From NCBI RefSeq assembly GCF_900454495.1, contig NZ_UGSI01000001.1:2294001-2358000 (forward strand): a stretch of DNA of 64,000 bases, written 5' to 3'. This DNA comes from Paenibacillus macerans (GTDB lineage: Bacteria > Bacillota > Bacilli > Paenibacillales > Paenibacillaceae). Shown here one piece after another: positions 40,397 to 49,075 of this stretch (positions within the stretch are counted from its first letter, which is position 1; every line of letters starts with the position of its first letter). The position numbers and the translations under genes were made by a program. The notes beneath the pieces were generated by a model. That model was not told where the DNA came from and did not search any database. It saw only the letters and a program-made list of their open reading frames with translations.

Positions 40397-43300
40397 CTAG
40401 CCCAGCTCAATTTCGATGCGTTGAACCTGGCCGCTGCGGACCGCTTCAGCCAGCGGACCGGCAAGGACCGGACCGTCGACCACAGTCCGGGTCCCGCCCT
40501 GTTCTAGCACGGTCAGCCGCCGGATTTCCGCGCGATCGGCTCCGTACGTATTCTTCTTCTGCGGATTGACGTACGTTACGTCCGTCGTGCCGAGGAACCG
40601 GAACGAGAGCTCGCCCCGCTCATCGAACAGCCAGCCCGGCAGCTGCGGATTAAACGCCAGGACAAGTTCGTTTCCGTTCATGCGGAAGACGCGTTTTCCG
40701 GCCATCATCGCCGTCCACATGCTGAGGAATTCGGCGGTAGAGCCGCTGAGCCGTGCGACATAGCCGCGGCCGTGGGTCTGCGGGTCCGGGTTGACGCTCG
40801 TCGCGATAAACGACGAATTTTCCAGCGTGCTGCGCCCGTAGACGGCCGGATCGAGAAACGGAATCAACGACGTGCGCAGCTCGGCGAAAAACTGCTCCGT
40901 CAGGCCGCTTTTGAGCAGCGCCAGCAGGTATTTGTAGCTCATGTGCAAAAATACCGACTCCCGCTCCAGCCAGCCCGGCGTAAAGGCGCGAATCCGCCCG
41001 ATCTCATGGGATTCGCCGTCAAGGCTGACCGAGGTTTTGTACATGCCCAGCCGTTCGTCGAACAAATCGCTTGCGCGGATTTTTTCATAGGCCTGCTTGG
41101 CTTCGTTTACGTCCTCCACCGTTTTCAGCCAGCGGGCCGGGCCCTCTAGAAAATGCGGCAAAGCCCGGACCGCGAACTTGTTCACGCGCGCCTTCGGCAG
41201 GCCGTAGCCGCTGATGACCGGCTCGCCCTGCCCGTTCAGCACCGGCTCGTACTCCGCGGCTTCAAAAGCAAAATACGTCGGCGTCAGCCCGCCGCCAAGC
41301 CGAATGGCCTCGCGGATGCCGCGCTCGATTTTCCCGAGCATCGACCGCAGCGTTCCGCCAAGACCGCCCAGCCGCACCTTGCGCTCGCTGCCCGCAATGC
41401 CAAAGCGGATCGCCTCCCGGTAGCGCTCGCGGGCCGCGGCGACCCGGTCCCAGTAATCGAACTGGGCCAGCGTCCCGTTCAGATGCTCCGCCAGCAGCCG
41501 CTCCACCTCTTCAAGCAGGTCCGCGATCTCCTCAGGCACGGCGATTTCGCGATCCGCCGCCCCCTCCTCCGCGCACGCCGCTTCGATAAACCGCAACAGC
41601 CGTTTCAGCTCGAACGTTTCGCTCATCCCCGAGCCGAACAAGCCCGGCAGGCCGTTCATCGCGTCGTTCCAGCCCGGCTTGTTGGCTTCCATCTCCACGC
41701 CCATCCCGAACGGATCAAGCGTGGCGAACTTAATCAGCCCAAGCGACAACAGCTTCACGAACAAGTTGGTGCGGTAAATTTCACCGGTTCCATGGCCAGT
41801 TCTCAGCCAGTTCGTGTCTTTTAAGGTCAGCCCGAACTTTTCCATCTTCTCCTCGTCATGCACCAGCGCGCCGTACTGGCGAACGCCGCCCGCGGCGATG
41901 ACATATTTCTCGCTTCGCGGCAGCACGCGGGCCGGGCTGTCGAAGAAGGCGTACTCTTGCTCCTCAAACAGCAGCCACTCCTTGCGGTCCGGAAAAATAT
42001 CCAGATAGCTGTCGACCAAATCCATATTGTACGTCCAGTGATCCGACCAGTATCCTTCTCCAAAGGAAGCTTCGATATGCTGATCGGCCAAGGTTAAAAT
42101 TCCGCTAAGAAATTCGTTTTCAGTCACGTTTAAAGCAATGCCGCGCCCGTTCACGAACGAGCTCAGCTTGCCCGGCGTAAATTTGCCCAGGCACAACTCA
42201 GCCAACTCCTCCCGGCTGCCGGTTGCGGCCGTGTCCAGGTAGGCGGTCAGCGCGTCCTTGTTAGCGGCCGGAACCCGGAAGCTGGTGCCTTCCACGCCGA
42301 GCGGGTTGTAACCGTCCGCTTGAATCAGGCTGAAAAACATACGGATATTAAACGTCCCGACGCGCGGATTGAAATAGATGTCGCTGCGGCGGTTCTGGTT
42401 GGCGTCGCGGAAGTTGCCGTTTCCCTGCGAATAATATTCCGGGGCGATCGAGAAAAAGTTGTAATCCCGCTCCAGATCCCCGTGTTTTCGGGAATACAGA
42501 TGAATCACGAAGCCTTCCCGGCCGTTTTCGAAAATAAACGGATACCCGCCGCGCAGGAAATTGTCCAGATAGCTTTGCCGGCAGTAAGCGTCGAATAGCG
42601 GCAAGGCGGTTTTGGTGGCGATATCCGCGGTCAGGCTCTCCGTAAGCGCGCCGGCTTCGCCGTATTTTTGCGCGAAGTAGGCCGGGCTGGCGATCGCGGG
42701 AGCCTTGGCGTTCAGCCGCTCGACGCTGTCGATATGCCCGATCAGCGTATAAACGCAGCGGCTTTCCCCCGGAGCAAGCTCGGCGGATAGGGCCGAAAAC
42801 GCGCACGGCACCTTGTTCGTGCAGTACTGCGGCTGCGCGGTCAGCGCCGCGAGCGGCTCCGCCGCAAAGCGGTCGGGGTGGGCGAGCGACGTGTTGCCGC
42901 CAAAGATGAGCTCGAAGTCGGCAATCGCCGGCAGCTTCCCGCCGTCATCGCCAAAGGACAAATAGAAATGGCCGCTTTGCACCTCGCTGACCTCCGCCTC
43001 GTCATGCGTGCTGGAGCGGACGCGGTAATAAGGGATGCCCCGGTCCAGGTTGCCGACCTCCATCCAGCTGCGCAGCAGATTGCCGATCTCCTTGTAGCCC
43101 GCGTTCTCCACGCCGTACGGCAGAATCTCCGGCATCCCGTCCAGCAGTTCCAGTTTCAGCGGCGAGCCGGAAATGTTGGTAATTTCAACCTTCCGTGCCA
43201 ACGCGGCATAATCGTCGTTCGGAATGTGAAAATAAGTCACTTTGAATTTAAGCCCCTGTGCTTCATGCGTTTCCTCGATCACAAGCTCGTTGGGCAGAAT

Positions 43301-43624
43301 CCGCATGCGCCGTTTGGCTGCCGTATCGGGGAAGGCGCTTTGGAACGGCTCGTAAACTCCCTGTTTTCCCTCGATTTTGACAAAGGTCCGAAAGCCCTTC
43401 ATCGCCACCGACTGGTAGGTAATACTCGCCGGGGAAAATTCCATAATCGGGCTGTTTTTGTCCCGGATGCCGAAGCTGCACACCGCCTGGCCGCGGTTGA
43501 CGTAAAACGTCCACATCGGAATCCCCTTGAGACCGGCCAGGCCGGGCAGAAAGCTGGAAAACGGCTTGGCCTGATCAAACTGTTCGATCACAAACGCATT
43601 TTGCTCAAAAGTATATTTAGTCAT
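40397..43624 (-). CDS. Large GH94-like (GH94/GH149/GH161 clan) glucan phosphorylase
   Basis: Predicted cytosolic phosphorylase of 1075 residues. An N-terminal beta-sandwich (about 1-330) leads to an alpha/alpha-barrel. Substrate-region segments include FRDANQNRRSDIYFNP and YWSDHWTYNMDLVDSYLDIFPD. The probable catalytic acid lies in KPGWNDAMNGLPGLFGSGMSE, equivalent to the WND motif of cellobiose phosphorylases. Its length fits the beta-1,3-glucan phosphorylase families better than classical 800-residue GH94 enzymes; that assignment is inference. It would release glucose-1-phosphate from imported beta-glucan oligosaccharides. The start at 43624 follows GGAGGGA. Upstream are a GH30 remnant, a palindromic operator and a LacI gene, suggesting a former beta-glucan operon. 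Confidence 0.75.
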   Translation of the reverse strand: MTKYTFEQNAFVIEQFDQAKPFSSFLPGLAGLKGIPMWTFYVNRGQAVCSFGIRDKNSPIMEFSPASITYQSVAMKGFRTFVKIEGKQGVYEPFQSAFPDTAAKRRMRILPNELVIEETHEAQGLKFKVTYFHIPNDDYAALARKVEITNISGSPLKLELLDGMPEILPYGVENAGYKEIGNLLRSWMEVGNLDRGIPYYRVRSSTHDEAEVSEVQSGHFYLSFGDDGGKLPAIADFELIFGGNTSLAHPDRFAAEPLAALTAQPQYCTNKVPCAFSALSAELAPGESRCVYTLIGHIDSVERLNAKAPAIASPAYFAQKYGEAGALTESLTADIATKTALPLFDAYCRQSYLDNFLRGGYPFIFENGREGFVIHLYSRKHGDLERDYNFFSIAPEYYSQGNGNFRDANQNRRSDIYFNPRVGTFNIRMFFSLIQADGYNPLGVEGTSFRVPAANKDALTAYLDTAATGSREELAELCLGKFTPGKLSSFVNGRGIALNVTENEFLSGILTLADQHIEASFGEGYWSDHWTYNMDLVDSYLDIFPDRKEWLLFEEQEYAFFDSPARVLPRSEKYVIAAGGVRQYGALVHDEEKMEKFGLTLKDTNWLRTGHGTGEIYRTNLFVKLLSLGLIKFATLDPFGMGVEMEANKPGWNDAMNGLPGLFGSGMSETFELKRLLRFIEAACAEEGAADREIAVPEEIADLLEEVERLLAEHLNGTLAQFDYWDRVAAARERYREAIRFGIAGSERKVRLGGLGGTLRSMLGKIERGIREAIRLGGGLTPTYFAFEAAEYEPVLNGQGEPVISGYGLPKARVNKFAVRALPHFLEGPARWLKTVEDVNEAKQAYEKIRASDLFDERLGMYKTSVSLDGESHEIGRIRAFTPGWLERESVFLHMSYKYLLALLKSGLTEQFFAELRTSLIPFLDPAVYGRSTLENSSFIATSVNPDPQTHGRGYVARLSGSTAEFLSMWTAMMAGKRVFRMNGNELVLAFNPQLPGWLFDERGELSFRFLGTTDVTYVNPQKKNTYGADRAEIRRLTVLEQGGTRTVVDGPVLAGPLAEAVRSGQVQRIEIELG

Positions 43625-43651
43625 ATGGCATATCCCTCCGTTTTGGCCGAT

Positions 43652-43905
43652 TTAACCTTTGATGATGTAAGTGGCGATCGAGTGCGCCGGCAAAGTTTCC
43701 GTGACGTTTTCCCCGCCCAGCTCCAGGACGAAGGACTGCGCCGTATCAATTTCGTTCTGCACGACTATGGAGATGCCGCCGTCCGGATTGCGAAACGCGG
43801 TGCCAAGGAGACCCGGAGCTCCCGTTGTTTCCAAGCCGATCCGCACGCTCCCGGGCGAATATACTTGCTGAAATGGCCGATGTTTGCCTTGAATATTCAC
43901 CAAAC
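43652..43905 (-). pseudogene. C-terminal remnant of a GH30 glucanase gene, frameshifted
   Basis: Minus-strand translation gives NIGHFSKYIRPGA in one frame. Joined in the next frame, it continues as VRIGLETTGAPGLLGTAFRN, then PDGGISIVVQNE and finally LPAHSIATYIIKG before the stop at 43652. This matches the C-terminal beta-domain of GH30 glycosidases (pattern HFSK-PGA-RI, then AFRNPDG, then LPAHSIATY). Restoring one missing G near 43860 would fuse the frames. The rest of the gene, some 400 codons, is absent: promoter-like sequence abuts the fragment at about 43905. The catalytic domain was therefore lost by deletion, and the tail has since acquired a frameshift. Confidence 0.72.
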
Positions 43906-43922
43906 CTTTGCAATACAAGGAC

Positions 43923-43936
43923 CGAAACCGGTTTCG
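43923..43936. promoter_or_regulatory. Perfect palindromic LacI-type operator
   Basis: CGAAACCGGTTTCG is a perfect 14-base palindrome with a CG centre. It lies between the LacI stop (43965) and the GH30 remnant, upstream of the GH94-like gene, so it is probably the operator of the former GH30-GH94 operon. Confidence 0.62.
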
Positions 43937-43964
43937 ATTTTTCCGAAAAAAAATGGGGCTGGCT

Positions 43965-44969
43965 TTAAAGCGCACGGCAGGAATCGCGAACGACCAGCTC
44001 CACCGGAACACAATCGCTTTGGATAACGGCCCCGCCTTCTATGGTATAGATTAACATGTCGGCGGCCCTGCTGCCAAGCAAATATGTGTTTTGCCTTACC
44101 GTGGTCAAGGCGGGTGTTAAGTATTTCGCCATTTGGATGTCGTCGAAGCCGACGATAGAAATATGCTCCGGTACGCTAAGGCCATGCTCCTTGATCGCGA
44201 TCATGGCGCCTACGGCCAAATTGTCGCCGGCGGCAAACACCGCGGTTGGCAGTTCCTCGGCCTGAAGCAGCTGCTCCATCGCTTTTTTGCCGCTTTCGAC
44301 CGTAAAATCGCAGCTCCCCTGCACGACATGCCCGGGATGAACCGGCAGCCCTAGCCGTTCCATCGCCTGCAGATAACCCGCAAGCCGCTGCTTTCCGGCA
44401 AACGTCGGCCCGCCGCCGATATGCGCGATCCTCCGGTGCCCCAGCGAATGCAAATATTCCACCGCCATCCGGGTTCCCTCCGCATTATCGGAGCAGATCG
44501 TGCTTTTTCGTGCGCTTTCCTGATCCAGCAGAAGGCACGGCAAGCTCGAATCCAACAGCTCCTGGTAATAGGGGTCGGCCGCGTCCGGCAAAATCACGAC
44601 AACCCCGTCGATGCCGCGAATTTTGCAATGCTCCAGGTATCCGCTTTTTTTGCCGCCAATGTCCTTGGAAATAAACATCAAATCGTAACCCCTTAAGGCC
44701 GCCACTTGCTTAAAACTCTCGATCACCCCGCCAAAATACGGATGCAGAACGCCCGCTCCGGAAGGTTCGATAAACAGCATGCCGATCGTCCAGGAGCGTT
44801 TGGTCGTCAGGGAGCGCGCATGCGCATTAGGCACATAGCCAAGCTGCTCGGCCGTATCCAGAATTTTACGGCGCGTCTTCTCGCTGACATCGGAATAGCC
44901 GTTGAACGCCTTCGATACGGTCGTAGGCGACAACCCGGTTTTCCGGGCAATATCATATATCGTGATCAT
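43965..44969 (-). CDS. LacI-family transcriptional regulator
   Basis: Regulator of 334 residues with the helix-turn-helix TIYDIARKTGLSPTTVSKAF and the hinge PNAHARSLTT. It is followed by a PBP1-like effector domain with GFDDIQMAKYLTPALTTVRQ near the C-terminus. The start at 44969 is chosen because AAGGAGGGG lies 8 bases upstream; the frame extends upstream to 45008 without support. Same strand as, and just upstream of, the GH94-like gene and its palindromic operator, so it probably regulates beta-glucan use. Confidence 0.87.
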   Translation of the reverse strand: MITIYDIARKTGLSPTTVSKAFNGYSDVSEKTRRKILDTAEQLGYVPNAHARSLTTKRSWTIGMLFIEPSGAGVLHPYFGGVIESFKQVAALRGYDLMFISKDIGGKKSGYLEHCKIRGIDGVVVILPDAADPYYQELLDSSLPCLLLDQESARKSTICSDNAEGTRMAVEYLHSLGHRRIAHIGGGPTFAGKQRLAGYLQAMERLGLPVHPGHVVQGSCDFTVESGKKAMEQLLQAEELPTAVFAAGDNLAVGAMIAIKEHGLSVPEHISIVGFDDIQMAKYLTPALTTVRQNTYLLGSRAADMLIYTIEGGAVIQSDCVPVELVVRDSCRAL

Positions 44970-45424
44970 GGCTTCGCCCCTCCTTGTCGAAATGCTTGCA
45001 AGACTCATGGAAATTGTAGCCGTCCTGGCCCCGGAAAGTCAACCTTGGATCATGTCGTAACTTTACGAAAGGAGCCGATCATAATGGTCCCGAGTGACGA
45101 CAAAACCGCAGCTTCTCACGCCGATGAAGGCCGATGAACAACCGGTTCGCAGATATAACGGTAATTTATGGCGCTATTATTGTAGTTTTACCTCTCGCCC
45201 AAAAAATAGAGGAACTTTTAGTTCCTATTTGGGAACCAGACTTGGAAAAAGCGTCTCTTTCCCCTCAGCTGCCAATAATAGCGGTAAAAAATTCCTTTAT
45301 TTTGGTAGTACCCCTTACTTTTGGAGATAATAGCGCCCTTTTTTTCCGTTTTTCCACGGCTTTGGGAAGCCTTGTCCAGCTGTGGCCTCCGCAACTTAAC
45401 CGGGTCAGGTCAACCCCTCTTCTC
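44970..45424. repeat. Intergenic region with MITE-like inverted repeat
   Basis: No credible gene is present; an open frame of 166 codons here has no ribosome site and no recognisable product. GGCGCTATTAT (45170-45180) and its exact inverse ATAATAGCGCC (45327-45337) bracket about 146 bases, with a flanking CGG/CCG word repeated outside. A small internal dyad GGAACTTTTAGTTCC lies near 45212-45226. This resembles a non-autonomous repeat element. Confidence 0.5.
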
Positions 45425-45470
45425 AAAAAACAGGCCGGCAAGTGGGCCTTTTTCTCCCATGCCGGCCTGC
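45425..45470 (-). terminator. Terminator of the GH74 gene
   Basis: CAGGCCGGCA (45431-45440) pairs with TGCCGGCCTG (45460-45469). An A-run at 45425-45430 gives a T-run on the minus strand, although it lies 160 bases beyond the stop codon. Confidence 0.6.
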
Positions 45471-45630
45471 CTCTATATGACTGCAACCATTGGTTGTGGA
45501 GTAAAAAGTGGATCGGCTGCTGTCCATACTTCATTTTCAGGCATCTCAAGCATCAACTTCTTGCCCCATGCTCCACTTTTCACGTATCACTCTATATGCT
45601 TCATGCTGATTATCCCTTACCTTATGTCTC

Positions 45631-48600
45631 TTAAGGCTCAAGCCCCCATTGCAGCGCCCCGCCAACGTATCCGGTAATTTTGAGTGTTTCGGCATAAGAC
45701 GTGGCATCGGGGTTAAAGGAATAGTCGTCGCTTTGGCTGTAGTTGCTCCAATCTTCCTTGGAGATGCGAATATGCAGGTCGATGGTCTGGCCCGGAGCAA
45801 GCGTTCCGGCCGCTTCCGTAAAACCGATCTCCGCATAATAGTCGGCCCCATTAGCGGCTTCCGGCAATTTGACAAAGCTTCCGGTTACATTGCCGCTGCC
45901 GACTTGCGTCCAATCGCAGAACAAGTTTTGCCCCTTTTCCCCGTCAACCGTGTAATAATAACGCAAAGTAACGTCTTTCAGCGCGAGCTCCTCCGTCCCG
46001 GTATTGGTTAGTCTGATGCGCGGATTCAGCGTGTTGGCCGTGGACTGCAGCGTTCCGTTGACCGCTTCAATCCGCAGGCTGCCGTTTGGCGCCTTGGTCG
46101 AATCCACGATCGCAATGTTCAGCAGGGCATCGGCACCGGCGCTAAAGCGGAAAGTCAGCTTTAATGTTCCTGTCGGCTGCGCCGCCAAAAAGTCTTGCAG
46201 AATCGTCACCTTCGAATCGGAGACGGTGTAGTCTACGCCTTCCTTCAACTGAGTCGTCCCGTTATAAATGCCGCTAAACGTCTTGTCGTTGAGCGTCAGC
46301 GCCACAGAGATATCGGCCTGGTTGCCTTGCTTAAGGTCGAAAGTGGCAGAGGTTGGCGAAATCGTAGCATTTTGTCCCGGTTCTTGCGGCTCCCCGGGCT
46401 CTTCCGGTTCCTGCGGCGTCACCGTCGTATCGCCATAGACGATGCCGTATCCGTTGGTTCCGATGTATACCCGCCCGAAAATGCGCGGATCGCCGGTAAT
46501 GGCCGAATTGGTGGTGCCATATTGATGCTGGTCGTCGTTAATGCGCACCCAGCTCTCGCCGCCGTCATCAGACCGGAAAAAGCCGCGCTCTCCGCCGATT
46601 TTCCCGCTCGTATACAGCGCCATGACGTTACGTCCCGGGGCGGGCTTACCAAACCCGATAACGCTCGCTTCTTCCACGCTCGTTAACTTTGTGAAAGTAG
46701 CGCCGGCATCGCTGGAATGCCAGAGACCCGAGTTGCCGTCAAATGCTCTGCCGCCGGCCACCCAAACGTCCCCTTCCCGTCCAGGCATCGCTTTCAGATC
46801 GAGATCGCCGGATGCCGGAAGTCCTGTGGCGCTTGTTTTCGTAAAGCTGGCGCCGCCGTCACGGCTGACGTATAGGCTCCCTCCGGACAAAGCGTAAAAT
46901 AGATTGGAATTGACGCGGTCGGAGGCGACAAGCGCTCCGGCAGGCACGCCGCTGCTGGCGGTCCAGGAATTGCCGCCCTTCGAATAGTGTACGCCGACGT
47001 CGGAGGTGCTCCAGACGAGGCTCTCTCCGCGAGCGGCCAGGGCAATCGTGCCTCCGCCGGAAGTGCCGGACGGCTCGCCGCCGGTGTACCAATTCCCGCC
47101 GCCGTCGCGGGAGAAGCCGATCGCTTTATCGTTTGGTTTTTCCGACCGGTTTACCGTGGCGACGCGGACGATGAAGCCCGGGTCGAGTTCGGCGTAATCC
47201 ATATCCACGGTCCCGGCCGGATTCGTAAACATTTTTGCCGGCGCTTGGGTAAGGTCGTCATGCCGGAAGCCGGTCACATCAAGGTTTCCGCTGAGCAGAT
47301 GAGCGCCCGATGGCGGACTGATCAGGGCGGTGACCGAGGTTTCTTCGATTCCCTCGGCCTTCACTTCCAGGTCGATTTTGCCGCCTTTATCCCATTCCGT
47401 TAAATTGTCGGTCCCGTAAATGGTCGCCCCGGTTCCGTACATCATGCGGTCGGAATTAAACGGATCGATCTCCAGATCGCCGATCATCCAGCCGAGTTTC
47501 GGGGTGATTTCCGGAGGAATCGGATAGTTCCCGAAGTCAAGCCAAGGAGCGGCGGAAATATCATGGTTGTAACGCAAGGTGCGGCTCGGATAGCCGTTCC
47601 AGTCCCAAATGCGGCTCCAGGTCGCTCCGCCGTCAGTGCTGCGGAAAATAATCGCGTCCGGCCACCAGGAATTGAGCGTAGCTACCATGACGGTACCCGG
47701 ATTCTGCGCGTCGACGGCGAGACCGCCGTATCCGTAATAGTTATCGTCGCTGCTGCTCGGCACCGGGCTGATATTGGTCCATTCGCCGGTGGACGTATTC
47801 AGCTTCCATACCTCGCCCTTGGTGCCGTCGTACGGTCCTGCGCCGTTGCTATAGGTAATATACAAGAAGCCATCGGACGATAGGACGCCGTGATGCGGTA
47901 AATACCCGCTCGGCTGCCCCGGAACCGCCTCCCAGGTCTCGCCTCCGTCCGTGGAGCGGTACACGCTTTCATTCTTATCCGCTACCCCGACGTAAATCGT
48001 CTGCGTCGCTTGTCCGTGCGAGCCCGTTGCAGGATCAAAAGTGATCCAGGCCAATCCGGTGATATCGCTTTGATATTCGTTGTCGGGATTTTCCACATAA
48101 GTGCCGGGATTCGGGAACTGGCTTACTTTGCTCCAGGTTTCCCCGTAGTCGGTGCTCTTCCATAAACCGTTTCCGCTGCGGGCGCCAAAATAAAGAACGT
48201 TGTTCTGGTTCGGATCAATGACCAGCCGTTCTCCCAACGACCGGCCCGGCATATTGCCGCCGACCTTGAACGGCAGCTCCGTCTCCTCCCACGTTTCGCC
48301 GCGGTCGGTGGAGCGCAGGATGCGCCCGTTATGGGGATCCCAGCTGTTCGTATACGTCCCGACCGCCAAATAGAGCCGATCCGGGTCGACCGGGTCCGTG
48401 GCGAGCGCGTCGACGCCGCTCTTGCTCCAATCATCCATGCCAACCCAGCCCAGGAGCTGCTTCCAAGTCCCGGTGCCTTGTTCCCAGCGATAAGCGCCCC
48501 CGATGTCCGTCCGGGCATAGATGAGGTTGGGTTCGCTGGCGTTAAACACGATCCCCGGAATAAAGCCGCCTCCGCCTCCGGTCATAACGTTTTTCCACAC

Positions 48601-48735
48601 GTAAGGTTCGCTGGCTGCAGGCTCACCTGCAGCCGCCAGCGCCGGGGACGTAAATCCCGAATAAGAGGTTCCGGCGATCATAAACGCAACCGCCAGCACG
48701 GACAGTTTTTTTAAGCGATGTTTACTCTTTCCCAT
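45631..48735 (-). CDS. Secreted GH74 xyloglucanase with X2 and CBM3 domains
   Basis: Extracellular endo-xyloglucanase of 1034 residues. A signal peptide (about 1-35, SPALAAAG) precedes two seven-bladed propellers (about 40-770) rich in repeated RSTDGGETW-type Asp-box motifs. The likely catalytic aspartates lie in RTDIGGAYRW and IGDLEIDPFNSDRM. A Pro/Glu linker (PQEPEEPGEPQEPGQ) follows. Then comes an X2 module (about 790-875, ISPTSATFDLKQGNQADI) and a C-terminal cellulose-binding CBM3 (about 885-1034, GSLRIEAVNGTLQSTANTLN). The same architecture is known for Paenibacillus XEG74. The start at 48735 follows GGGAGGGA. No neighbouring xyloglucan genes are seen; a LacI/GH94 locus lies downstream. 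Confidence 0.93.
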   Translation of the reverse strand: MGKSKHRLKKLSVLAVAFMIAGTSYSGFTSPALAAAGEPAASEPYVWKNVMTGGGGGFIPGIVFNASEPNLIYARTDIGGAYRWEQGTGTWKQLLGWVGMDDWSKSGVDALATDPVDPDRLYLAVGTYTNSWDPHNGRILRSTDRGETWEETELPFKVGGNMPGRSLGERLVIDPNQNNVLYFGARSGNGLWKSTDYGETWSKVSQFPNPGTYVENPDNEYQSDITGLAWITFDPATGSHGQATQTIYVGVADKNESVYRSTDGGETWEAVPGQPSGYLPHHGVLSSDGFLYITYSNGAGPYDGTKGEVWKLNTSTGEWTNISPVPSSSDDNYYGYGGLAVDAQNPGTVMVATLNSWWPDAIIFRSTDGGATWSRIWDWNGYPSRTLRYNHDISAAPWLDFGNYPIPPEITPKLGWMIGDLEIDPFNSDRMMYGTGATIYGTDNLTEWDKGGKIDLEVKAEGIEETSVTALISPPSGAHLLSGNLDVTGFRHDDLTQAPAKMFTNPAGTVDMDYAELDPGFIVRVATVNRSEKPNDKAIGFSRDGGGNWYTGGEPSGTSGGGTIALAARGESLVWSTSDVGVHYSKGGNSWTASSGVPAGALVASDRVNSNLFYALSGGSLYVSRDGGASFTKTSATGLPASGDLDLKAMPGREGDVWVAGGRAFDGNSGLWHSSDAGATFTKLTSVEEASVIGFGKPAPGRNVMALYTSGKIGGERGFFRSDDGGESWVRINDDQHQYGTTNSAITGDPRIFGRVYIGTNGYGIVYGDTTVTPQEPEEPGEPQEPGQNATISPTSATFDLKQGNQADISVALTLNDKTFSGIYNGTTQLKEGVDYTVSDSKVTILQDFLAAQPTGTLKLTFRFSAGADALLNIAIVDSTKAPNGSLRIEAVNGTLQSTANTLNPRIRLTNTGTEELALKDVTLRYYYTVDGEKGQNLFCDWTQVGSGNVTGSFVKLPEAANGADYYAEIGFTEAAGTLAPGQTIDLHIRISKEDWSNYSQSDDYSFNPDATSYAETLKITGYVGGALQWGLEP

Positions 48736-49013
48736 AAAATATCCCTCCCAAGTGAGTTATTTTGCCGTCTCTCGTAGTCTCGTTAATATTCGGCAGACAG
48801 CAAGCACGCAATCTTTGTTTTTCGACATCCCTCCTTTGGCGAATACCGTCGGGTTTTGTCATACCCGATCCGATAGAGTCTAGTATTGTTTAAATCTTCC
48901 AATCATAGATTACCTTATTATGTAATATAATTCAATGTTATATATTACTTTGAAATCATTTCTATTTTTAAGAATTTCCTGGTTTACTCTATTCCAACAG
49001 AATGTTATGTAAT
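48736..49013 (-). promoter_or_regulatory. Long AT-rich leader and candidate promoter of GH74 gene
   Basis: This gap has no supported gene. A minus-strand promoter TTGAAT (48935-48930), 17 bases, TAATCT (48912-48907) would give a leader of about 165 bases. The region around 48915-49010 repeats TTATGTAAT-like words and an imperfect GTAATATAA/TTATATATTAC dyad. A 24-codon frame within the leader lacks correct ribosome spacing and is not called. Confidence 0.4.
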
Positions 49014-49060
49014 CTAAAAAAGCTTGCTCTGCGCCACAACACTCGGCGCACAGAGCAAGC
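49014..49060 (-). terminator. Terminator of third secreted paralogue
   Basis: GCTTGCTCTG.CGCC pairs with GGCG.CACAGAGCAAGC (49022-49060). An A-run upstream gives a minus-strand T-run. Confidence 0.75.
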
Positions 49061-49075
49061 CAATAAAGACGACGA

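Noticed and set aside
43906..44011. Start of the 120-codon frame covering the GH30 remnant
   Set aside because: This part is out of frame with the LacI gene end and reads through operator DNA; only the region below about 43905 shows GH30 similarity.
45134..45634. 166-codon plus-strand frame between LacI and GH74 genes
   Set aside because: No ribosome site, a repeat-like composition, and it crosses a terminator hairpin.
48768..48842. 24-codon frame in the GH74 leader following AAAGGAGGG
   Set aside because: The ATG lies only about one base after the ribosome site, too close for efficient initiation; no conservation evidence available.
48736..49013. Possible cyclic-di-GMP or other riboswitch in the GH74 leader
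   Set aside because: I could not match any conserved riboswitch core; the dyads are AT-rich and irregular.
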